From Celoporthe dispersa (Eukaryota; Ascomycota; Sordariomycetes; Diaporthales; Cryphonectriaceae): DNA of 64,000 nt. Every line of letters starts with the position of its first letter. Position 1 is the first letter of the stretch. Positions 55,777 through 64,000 of this stretch are shown piece after piece. Location of the stretch: positions 5,908,501-5,972,500 of the forward strand of contig WAID01000003.1 in the NCBI GenBank assembly GCA_016584495.1, given 5' to 3'. Position numbers and translations under genes: made by a program. The notes under the pieces are model-generated. The model saw nothing but the letters and a program-made list of their open reading frames with translations, ran no database searches and was not told the origin of the DNA.

Positions 55777-57416
55777 CTCATCTACCAGTTTCTCTGATTC
55801 GCCCTAGCTGGAGTACCCAGCTCCCGGGTCTCGTAAGGTGGGCAGGGTAATAGCAAGCAAGCTTGCGCGCCAGGTTTTCTGTGTGTCTCAAGTACCAAGC
55901 AAGGTGCCAGCTTGCCAGCCTCGTGGGAACGCGAAGAACCCATCGCGGATGTTGTCAATGAAGCAAGTTACGACGGAGAGAAGGCCAATGAAATCGTCGA
56001 TTGATCGCGATCTGACGTAACGAGGCGTTCCCTGGGGATCGTTGGTTAGGCTGAGCCATCAGACTTGATCAAGGATGGACCGCTCAGAGTAAGAGAGAGA
56101 GAGAGAAAGAAAAAGTCGCGGCGCGGCGGAGAACCCCAGAGTCGGGCCAGCAGCGCCGCCAAGGGGGCCCATTTTTGCCAGGCAGAGGTACCCTCAAGTA
56201 TCCTCCTCCTCCCCCCAACGGCGGAAGAAGCTGTTGCCGAGCCCTCTGTCTGGACCCTTGGATCTCGATGCAGCTTTGCTCCTCCTCCCAAGGCAGCGCG
56301 GAAAGCTTGCGCGGGCCAACAGGCAGAAAGGGGGGTGTTCCAAGTCGATGATGCGCCAATAGAGGTATTGTTTCGCGCCTACGCTGCGTGTCGCAGTGAT
56401 CAAAGCAAGATCCACCTGGTCGCTGCCCTACTATTGAATGTACATTACACACATGCTATAGTACTACTATAGTACCCTTATGGTGTGTAAATAAATAGTG
56501 TGTACGTTCTGCTTGGTACTATGGACTATTGTCCTGGTGAGTGCGATGCTTTGGCGGGGCGGGGTAGGTATATTGAGAGGTGACGTCCTGTGATTTTTCA
56601 GGTGGGAGGGGCACCGCCGCAGAGCAACGGTCTTCCGGAGGCCGGGATTTCCTCCACAGCATTACCACCATGGTCCCTTGTGGTATGTGTGAAATGTAAA
56701 ATGTACTGCACATTACAGCACGGCGACATACCTACTCTGGTATAGTATGTTATCTACAGTAAGTCAGTACCGTTGCGGCGGGTCGGGAGGAGAGTGGGCG
56801 GCCGGCGGACCGAGCATAAGCTTCTCATTGTCTCACTGAGACGTGGCAACTCGATGAATCACCATCATTATGAAGTCGTCAATGAACCACCCGGCACGCC
56901 ATACAATCAATATACGTATGTATGTATGTATGGCGCTCTCTCTTGATAAATGCCATTTAGGTAGCAATTCTGTTGAATGAACATTCAGTGTATGTGTATG
57001 TGGAAAACTGCTCAGTCCATTCGCATTGCCTATGCGTAAGTCGCTCTGGCATCCCAGCTTGTCAGGTGGGGCCCTTCTCATCTACGAGAGGCAGGGGTCC
57101 TCTATCTCTCTCTCTCTCTCTCTTTTCCCTCCTTTCTTGCTTGTACCGACATGTATCTTATTCCTTCCTTCTGCAGGTGACCCCAGTAGGGATGTCATGA
57201 GCTGACAGCCCAGTTTATTAGGTAGTGACGTCGCTCACCTTTTTTTCTCCTCGCATCCACACCACCACAATCCACCACCACCAGAGATCCGAGGCCAGAT
57301 GAATGATGTTGACATTCAACGCTTAGGCTGTTGGTTGAACCCGACCCGTCGCTCATGACCAATCTCTGACACGCGTGCGTGTCTAGTCATGGCCTATATC
57401 CTTACTTTCTCCTCCT

Positions 57417-57447
57417 CAAGACCATCCAAGACCATCCAAGACCATTA
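57417..57447. repeat. 10-bp tandem repeat, about 3 copies
   Basis: Successive ACCATCCAAG units, the last one partial. Confidence 0.85.
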
Positions 57448-57858
57448 TTAGTCCTCGCACCCTGCTCTCACAAGAGAAAAAGGTAGAGTCCTTAGCATGA
57501 CTCTGTAATCCCGACCTCGCCGCATCATTCTCTCCAAGGAAACACGAAGAAGAAAAAGAAAAAGAAAAAAAAACACGAAACACTAAAGCATCTGTCTCGC
57601 ACTCAAAATTACCTCACCCGGCCTGTTTCACGCAACACACGATCGCATAGAAAATCGCCCTTCTTTATTACTTCCAGAATGAACCGTGTTTGATGTACGA
57701 GGTTCTGATTTACGACCACAATGGGAATCGAGACGACTTATCCTCCATTGGTTACTTTCTCTCAAATATTTGACACTACTCCTCTGCCCCCAACACGATA
57801 TCGAGGGGTAGGAGGGCAGCATATCTCCTGGTGAGACCCCGACGTTGCCTGCTATCTC

Positions 57859-59469
57859 ATGCGGGAGACCATTATTGACCAGGAAAATTCCGGGCGGCCA
57901 GGCTGGAAGTGGAATACCGACATCACCTTCATGAGTGCATTCGATCCGCCAGATCCGAGCAAGGAGCTGGGCGGCCAGTCCACGCTGCGCGCCAACCTGG
58001 ACGGACAGTGCCATGCAGATCAGTTATGGGAAGGTTCCCCCGAGCTGGGACACGAGGAGAAGGACCCCAAAACAACCGCACAACTATTTCAGTGCCCGGC
58101 CGGCGCTCACATCCTGCGAGACGCTATAAAGCTGCCGTGTGGCCAGTGCCTCTGCAAAACCTGCCTGCCCGAGAGCTATACGAGGGTAGGCATCGAAAGG
58201 ACATGGCCTGGGACTTCCGATAGGATAGCGGGCATACGATGCCCGTGCTGCGACCTGGAGCACCCGAGGGGCGACTGCTGGCCAGATTTTCTGTCCAACA
58301 GAGCGCTCAAGAAGGTGCAGTCACTGATCGCGACCTTGGACGTCTTAACGGTCAAGAACGGTAAGAGACTGGTAGAGGCCTTCGAGGCGCTACAACTCGA
58401 CAGCACGGCACCCGAGATTGACGTCGACTCTCTCATAGAGGAAGAAGACAAGAAGCTGGACGGCGCGATAGACAAGATGGAATCTATCCTTCGCCGAGAG
58501 ATGGATTGTGCTATCTGCCACTCCTTGCTCTACCAGCCGTGGACGACGCCTTGTGGGCATACCTTTTGCCATCATTGCATCACCAGGTCGCTCGAGATCA
58601 GCTCGACATGTCCAACATGTAGGACAAAACTCCTCCGGCAGCACATCGACAATCGCCTGGGTCCACCGAACGCTTTCATCGTGCGAGTCACCAAGTACTT
58701 CTGGTCAGAAGATCTCGCGCAGAGGAAAGAGCACGTGCGCAACGAGTCTCCTTACCCACCGGACAACACAGGTCTTCTCAATACGCCTCTTTTCGTATGT
58801 ACAGTATCATTTCCATGCATGCCAACGCTCCTGCATGTCTTTGAATACAAGTATCGGATGATGATGAAGCGGGTATGGGATGATGGGAACGGAGGGAAGC
58901 ATTTCGGCATGGTCTTACCTGATGACCATAATGGCACGGCACGGGTCGGCGTTCACCTTCGCATCGAAGAGTTCAACTGGCTTCCGGACGGGCGCAGCTA
59001 CGTGGAAACCTTGGGCACATCACGCTTCCGAATCAAGCGCCGCTGCCTGCACCCGAATGGCTACGTGGTCGCCGAGGTGGAGGAATTTGAGGACGTCAGC
59101 CTCTGGGAGGAGGAGAACCGCGAGGCCGCTGAGATCAGCTCCGCCCTGCCTCTTCTGACTGACTTTGAGCCTACTACGCGCGACGACCTCAATCGAATGA
59201 CCACGAAGGAACTGATGAGCTTCGCCTACGCCTCCATCCACGCTCTCCGCCAAAACAGCCCCTCGTGGCTGCACGGGCGCATCTTCACCGTCTATGGCCA
59301 GTGTCCTGACGACCCGGCGCTGTTTCCCTGGTGGCTAGGCAGCATCATTCCGACGACGGAAACGCAGAAGGTGAGGCTGCTGGAGCAGGTCACCGTGCGA
59401 GAGCGAATGAAGATCTGCTGCGGGTGGATTCTGGACTGGAATGCGCAGAGGAGAAGTAGTAGTTGGTGA
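57859..59469 (+). CDS. RING-finger and LON-domain protein (LONRF-like)
   Basis: A probable E3 ubiquitin ligase of the LON/RING type, a single exon of 536 residues. A first RING-like cysteine cluster begins at about C79 (QCPAGAH...LPCGQCLCKTCLPE...RCPCCDLEH). The second, canonical C3HC4 RING spans about 217-255 (DCAICHSLLYQPWTTPCGH, FCHHCITRSL, CPTCRTKLL). The C-terminal half is an ATP-dependent protease La (LON) substrate-binding domain (PLFVCTVSFPCMPTLLHVFE, FGMVLPDDHNGTARVGVHL, GRSYVETLGTSRFRIKRRCL). No Lon ATPase or protease domain is present, as expected for LONRF proteins. The start may be ATG 57859 or the in-frame ATG 57931 (MSAFDPPDPSKEL). It is convergent with thoc1. Confidence 0.9.
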   Translation: MRETIIDQENSGRPGWKWNTDITFMSAFDPPDPSKELGGQSTLRANLDGQCHADQLWEGSPELGHEEKDPKTTAQLFQCPAGAHILRDAIKLPCGQCLCKTCLPESYTRVGIERTWPGTSDRIAGIRCPCCDLEHPRGDCWPDFLSNRALKKVQSLIATLDVLTVKNGKRLVEAFEALQLDSTAPEIDVDSLIEEEDKKLDGAIDKMESILRREMDCAICHSLLYQPWTTPCGHTFCHHCITRSLEISSTCPTCRTKLLRQHIDNRLGPPNAFIVRVTKYFWSEDLAQRKEHVRNESPYPPDNTGLLNTPLFVCTVSFPCMPTLLHVFEYKYRMMMKRVWDDGNGGKHFGMVLPDDHNGTARVGVHLRIEEFNWLPDGRSYVETLGTSRFRIKRRCLHPNGYVVAEVEEFEDVSLWEEENREAAEISSALPLLTDFEPTTRDDLNRMTTKELMSFAYASIHALRQNSPSWLHGRIFTVYGQCPDDPALFPWWLGSIIPTTETQKVRLLEQVTVRERMKICCGWILDWNAQRRSSSW

Positions 59470-60081
59470 GCTCTTGACGTTTTCTTCCCTTCTTCTTGGT
59501 TAAATATACCTCTTTCTCATTATCCTTCCAAAGAAAGAACGAACGAAAAGAAGAAAAAATAAGGGAAAGAGAAGACACAATTCCTTTACTGACGGGAAGA
59601 TTGGTTGACAGGATGGCATGTTGTCTGATGTGAGAAGGCATGCGGCAAGAGATAAGATTGGCTGCTTGTGTGGTGTATCAAGAGAGCTACTCGTGCCTAC
59701 GATTGATCTTTGTTGTGTTGGCATTCGAGATCGCATAGGGTTGGTCGTAGCTAGAATTTTGTACACATGATTCCCCAGATGTTGAAAGTTATACCATGCG
59801 ATGCTCATCTATTATTATTATTATTTTTTCACGGGGTCCTCAACGTGACGATCGCTGTAATATATGAGGCAAAGCAGTTTGAGCTATCTCTGCCAAAGCT
59901 GGAACCATGTGGGGAGGACTGCACCGTGCATGTACGAAATACGTGATTGTTAAGGCTTATAGCCTTCGTGGAGTATCTGCAAGAATGACAAGACTCATCT
60001 CGTAATATGGGGGTATCATAAGGCAGGGAGGGTAGGAAATATCTTCCATTCCGCCTCAAGTGTGTTAACGACACACACCCC
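59470..60081. other. Convergent 3' region between LON/RING gene and thoc1
   Basis: 612 bp, A+T-rich, with an ATT triplet repeat at about 59810-59827. No gene is recognised. Confidence 0.5.
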
Positions 60082-62182
60082 TCAACCATCTGTGGCCATG
60101 GCTTCGGCGGCTATATCGTTCTGTTCGGCCGGCACAGACGGCTCATCCTTGACATCACCTTCCACATCCTTTGCGCCGGCAGGGGTCTGCTGCGGGCTCC
60201 TCACCATCCTTATTTTCTGCTTCTTCGCCAGCTGTTTCGACCTCCTTGGCCTCCTCCCCTTCCCCGTGCCCCTCTTCCTCTTCTTCCTTCGGCTTTTCGT
60301 CCTGGAACAAGATGCTGATATCCTCATAGGACTCGATCTTGTCGAACAGCGCAAGGCTTGTTCTGCTGGCTAAGCGCAAAGCTCTCCACGTGCTGCTCGC
60401 CTTGCTTTCTATCGCCTCCCTCTTGGTGGTGTCCGATGTCGGCATTTCTATCTCAAACTCTGCATCCTGAATGCCTCGCTGGAAACTCTTGACCTCCGGA
60501 AGCTTGTACCGTTTCGGGTCCTTGAGCTCCTCCATGGCCTCCTCGTCATCGCCTTCCTTTAGAAAATCCAGAGATAGAGGCTGCATGGCGTTTGTCCGGA
60601 TCTTCTTACTCGTGGTATTGCGTAGGGCATCGTCAATGGCTTTCGCCCACTCCTCTGGGGTGATGGCCGGCCGCTCAATAAGAGGGCAGTTTTCGACCTT
60701 CCAACGGACCCAGTTCTTGTCTCTAGAAAGGATAGTCTCGACCATCCTCAGAAAGTACTGGCCGTCAGTGGCGGACTTGAGGTATTCTGTGATTGTATGC
60801 CTCATCGCCGTAGTCCATTTGATGTCGTCTTCGCCGAGAGCTTGGTCGAGGTAGGCTACAGACTTGTTGACGGCTTGCACCGAAGCCAGCCTCTCTTTGG
60901 CTTGCGATGAAAGCGAGAGGAGGAAGTCCATGATAATGAGGGCCTGCACTAGCACGTAGCGTCGAAGTGACAAGTCGCTGATCTATGCCGTCTTGTTAGC
61001 TGAGACGTTCATACATAGCGCAGATGTGAGCTTACCTCGAGCTCGAACAGGTCCCGACTGGTCAGATATTTTGGGTTGAAGGAGGTAGCAACGTCATCGT
61101 CATCTTCTAGAGAATCCAATTTTCTCTTCAGGCCGCGCTTGTCATCGGCCTGTTTCGAAGACTTGGCGTCGTGTTGAACGGGGATCGTCTTGAAAGCCGT
61201 CAAGGTCGCCTCTAGCCCACTCTTGAATTGCGCCAGGTTGGCAGGCTCGAACAGCTTCTTGGGCTGGTTAAAGCTCTCTTGAAGAGACCAAAAGACAGGA
61301 TACAATGCGTCCGCATTGAGCGGCTCAGGCGACGACGTATCCTTCTTCTCGCTGAAAGACACATTCTTGCCTTGAGATGGCTCATTGCTATCCTTGGCAC
61401 CAGCTTCTAGAGTATCCACGTCCATCTTATCCTCCGCGTCCTCCGCCTTTGATGTATCCTGGTCGTAGGCCGTGACGTTCTGAGTGTGGTATTCGCCCCT
61501 AAGGTTGACCGAGCTCTTGTCGCCTGAAGGGAGGCTCTGGAAGAGGAAGATGAAGACACGGCCAGAGAAAGCCGTATCCTCAGCGCGTGACAGCCGTCGT
61601 AGAAGCTCATTACAGCTTCTCAGTATAACCAATTTCTTGTCGTTGAAGTTCTTGGATATGATTCGCTTCCTACGCGACTCGAGGTAATCAAAGATCTTGC
61701 GACATCCCGGAATGGTTTGGCTGTCGAGCAGCTCTTCGATGAGCCACACAAGCAGGGCTGGATCGCACTGCCCTCGATCGGATAGGCATTGTAGTATGTC
61801 GAAGAAGTTCCACACCTTAACGAAGTCGGGAGAGTCTATGGAGACACGGGCCTGAAAGGTGTCAGCGAGCTGGTTCTGCCCAGTAGCTTGGTGTCAGTAA
61901 AACACGAACGATTAGGTTGCTGAGAAGACCACGGGCAGCGGTCTCGATAGTCGCAAACTTGGTATTATTGCGCTGGCGAGGTCCAGCAAGGCTCTGGGGT
62001 TCGGCAAGATCTGATGTTCCTGGCAGCCGGCTCAGAACATCCTCCAGATCGGACTCTTCGAGAGCAGGCTCGACGGTTGCCTCTAGCTTGATCGCGCTGG
62101 CCGCCACTACGGCCTCCTCGAAGAAGTCGGCATATGCGGTGACGGCAGCTACGCCGTAATTATCGACCTCTAAAGAAGGCAT
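60082..62182 (-). CDS. thoc1: THO complex subunit 1 (Hpr1/THOC1) (one frameshift)
   Basis: A component of the THO/TREX complex coupling transcription to mRNP packaging and export. Three exons (62182-61910, 61851-61036, 60982-60082) give about 662 residues. The start is ATG 62182 (MPSLEVDNYGVAAV). Characteristic blocks of the efThoc1 family: TKFATIETAARGLLSNLI joined to ARVSIDSPDFVKVWNFFDIL; CRKIFDYLESRRKRIISKNF; VILRSCNELLRRLSRAEDTA, FSGRVFIFLFQSLPSGDKSS, then NVRGE-like LRGEYHTQNVT; LTSRDLFELE; ISDLSLRRYVLVQALIIMDF; YFLRMVETILSRDKNWVRWK. The C-terminus is acidic. After EEPAADP the frame must lose one base of the G4 run at 60182-60185 to continue AGAKDVEGDVKDEPSVP and end EAMATDG. Uncorrected it would stop at 60155. 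It is divergent from the Aquarius gene. Confidence 0.92.
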
Positions 62183-62642
62183 CGTGGGCGGTCTTTTTTT
62201 CTTTCGGGGCTGCACGAGTGATGCGCTGACGGTTGTATGCGCCGCGGTGTCGCGACCGACCATTCAGTCTCTGAAGGGGGGGATCAGTCGTTCCTTTTTG
62301 ACAACATCAGGACAATGAAAATAAAATGGCCTCTCAAGTCGTGAGTCTGGTGGACTGTGCCTGGAGCAGAAGTTGGCTAAAATCGTGCGGAAGTGATGGG
62401 TAGTTGCTTTGTGAAGTTGAAAGGTCAAGCCAAATGCAGGGCAGGCGGACATCCAAGTACCTTAAAGGTCCCACTCCTGCGTGAACCGCGCGAGCGGGGA
62501 CCCTGACGTTACTTCCATAGCTACCACTGCCAACCTGCTAGCGCCCGCAACCACTGCATCGTAAGTAATGCTGCCGTAAATTTTAAGAGCGCGCTCTGGA
62601 AGGCAACTGACGCGACGACAACATCACAGCCAACCGGTCACC
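62183..62642. promoter_or_regulatory. Shared divergent promoter, thoc1 / aquarius homologue
   Basis: 460 bp between the two ATGs. It contains both promoters. An alternative upstream thoc1 ATG at 62263 would shorten it. Confidence 0.6.
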
Positions 62643-64000
62643 ATGCCCACCGCAAAGAGGCAGAAGAAGAGCGCTTCGTCACAAGCTTCCAAGAGCCAGC
62701 CATCTTCAAAGGCAGCGGAACCGGTCTCAGAAGGGACATCCGAGTTTGCGCAGCTTGCCAAGCAACACTGGCTGAAGACAACCAAGCGGGCGACCAAGGT
62801 CAAAGTCAAGAACGATGTCTTGAAGAAGGACATATGGGACCCCCTTGAGAGGGACAGGTTCCCGATCTCGTCGCTACTGTCCCTAGAAGGTCTACAGATC
62901 CTGGAGAGGTGAGATCCTCTGCCATGTCCCAGCCTCGTCAGGGTCGCTAACGCCTCCGCAGCTACCTCTGGCCAGGATACAGCGAACAGGCTTCGAACCA
63001 CCATGTTCTCTTGATTGTTCTGATTGTCAACGCGAAGCGCAGAGAGCGCCTCGAGACATGGAGTGAGTCTAGCCGTGGTGTGTCGAAGGGGAGCACGATG
63101 CGCTAACTTGACGCTGTAGGCATTTTCGAGGACCGGCCCGACGACTTCTCTACCTTCTTCCGACGCGTTCTCTCGATGAGCCTCGACCGATCCCTCTCTG
63201 TTGCCGTCCGAACCCAAATAATCTCATTCGTCATATACTCTTTCCAGAGCCTGGATCGTGCCATAGTGCGAAAAGAATGCGCGCCGCTCGTGTCGATATC
63301 GATTTGGCATAATTTGGCGACGGAGAAGAAGCGAGATGAGAAGCTGACCCAGAGCAATAATCTGCGCAAAGCGTGGAGAGCTGCTGCCAAGAGGTACGAT
63401 TCCGCGGACGAACCTACCAAGGCGCGGTTGCGGTTCGACAGATCGTGGCTCTATACATTGGCGCTCGACTTCCTAAGCTTGTTGAATACGGAAAACGCTG
63501 GGAAAGGTATGTCTCCATTTTTGACCCCCGCCTTTCCCCCTGCTGACGAGTGGCAGAGGACGTACTGTATTGCGAGCGGGTCGTTGAGTTCCTCTCGGAT
63601 CTACAGAGCCAGTTACCAACCAGGCGATATGCCAACTTCTTACTGCAGGACTTGCACATGATCACGGCGGCTAGCCTCTCGCCAGTCTTCAACGCCGAAG
63701 AGAACGGGCTGTTACGCGATCTCTTTGCTTTGTTTTCTCATTATACCTACTTCACCATTGATGACCAGACAGGACACCAGCAGAGCAAGACCCAGGCATA
63801 CGATCAACATTGTGCAAGTCTCGCAAAGCTGCAGAGGACGGCATTGAAGCACTTTAAAGACAAGTTGACGGTGCTAGCACTGTCCAACTACGCCTCTATT
63901 GACGAGAGGAGAGAGCTCGAGGGTCTTCTCACCCCTCTCACCGACGAGGAGGTCACACAGTTGTCCGAATTGCTGGACTTGAGGACGTCATACCCTGAAT
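62643..64000 (+). CDS. cwf11: Intron-binding protein Aquarius / Cwf11 (3'-partial)
   Basis: The N-terminal part of the spliceosomal SF1-type RNA helicase Aquarius (AQR; Cwf11 in fission yeast). Exons are 62643-62908, 62962-63062, 63120-63506 and 63557 to beyond the window end, all in phase. The start is MPTAKRQKKSASSQ. Conserved Aquarius blocks: SEFAQLAKQHWLKT, DVLKKDIWDPLERDRFPISS, LLSLEGLQILESYLWPGYSE, LTQSNNLRKAWRAAAKRYDS, LYTLALDFLSLLNTENAG, VEFLSDLQSQLPTRRYANFL and LQDLHMITAASLSPVF. These belong to the armadillo-like N-terminal domain. The helicase motifs lie beyond the window. It is transcribed divergently from thoc1. Confidence 0.93.

Larger units (their letters stand above)
52504..57858. 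other. Gene-poor block (about 5.4 kb)
   Basis: No conserved gene found. The block holds T24 at 53913-53936, (TC)n 55011-55053, T20A10 at 55071-55100, a G12 run at about 55711-55722 and a 17-bp tandem repeat at 55733-55776. It also has GA repeats at 56092-56105, GTAT repeats near 56913-56930 and a 10-bp tandem repeat at 57417-57447. TACTATAGTAC-type palindromes lie near 56456-56475 and 56740-56755. The longest frames overlap these repeats and look non-coding. Confidence 0.5.

Noticed and set aside
1..64000. CRISPR arrays, bacterial operons, IS elements, rRNA genes
   Set aside because: No regularly spaced repeats, no transposase or terminal inverted repeats and no rRNA-like sequence were seen. 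The gene structure is eukaryotic throughout.

Overview
The window is nuclear DNA from a filamentous ascomycete, most likely a Sordariomycete. Genes are split by short introns (about 56-150 nt) with GT-AG or occasional GC-AG ends and clear CTAAC-type branch sites. Coding GC is high, intergenic tracts are rich in simple repeats, and the gene content is typically fungal: PacC, Stb3, a DUF3602 protein, a fungal SnoaL-like protein, INSIG, Ku80 and Cwf11/Aquarius. I could not name a species. I see no virus, transposon, CRISPR array, rRNA or credible tRNA, and no secondary-metabolite cluster.

Layout. 1-798(-): partial conserved fungal protein. 3593-4139(-): SnoaL-like protein. 4957-7486(-): ING/PHD chromatin protein. 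8035-9134(-): polytopic membrane protein. 10357-11897(-): C2H2 zinc-finger protein. 12-18.4 kb: gene-poor. 18439-19001(+): DUF3602 protein. 19391-20343(-): RLP24, divergent from PAM18 at 20669-21140(+). 21597-23612(-): DEDDh exonuclease-like protein. 25730-26787(-): Stb3. 27-33.6 kb: gene-poor. 33638-35964(-): topoisomerase III, divergent from a DUF1295 reductase-like protein at 36429-37608(+). 39081-39539(+): small protein with an N-myristoylation-like start. 39902-40654(-): TMEM205-like protein, divergent from Ku80 at 41243-43773(+). 44439-46233(-): PacC. 49171-50766(+): Mak11. 51207-52503(-): INSIG. 52.5-57.8 kb: gene-poor. 57859-59469(+): RING/LON protein. 60082-62182(-): THOC1/Hpr1, divergent from Cwf11/Aquarius at 62643 to the window end(+).

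The genes are mostly core nuclear and organelle functions: ribosome biogenesis (RLP24, MAK11), mitochondrial import (PAM18), DNA repair (TOP3, Ku80), Sin3/HDAC-type chromatin (ING, Stb3), mRNP and splicing (THOC1, Aquarius), pH regulation (PacC) and sterol sensing (INSIG). They lie mainly as divergent and convergent pairs and do not form one pathway cluster.

The most striking property of the window is technical or evolutionary. Seven conserved genes need eight single-base corrections to keep one frame, nearly all inside short homopolymers. This looks like residual assembly error rather than pseudogenisation. The best biological leads are a perfect 13-bp inverted repeat carrying two PacC sites upstream of pacC, a mitochondrial-type N-terminal extension on topoisomerase III, microexons and GC-AG introns, and a divergent THOC1/Aquarius pair (both linked to R-loop control). 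I found no convincing previously undescribed multi-gene system.
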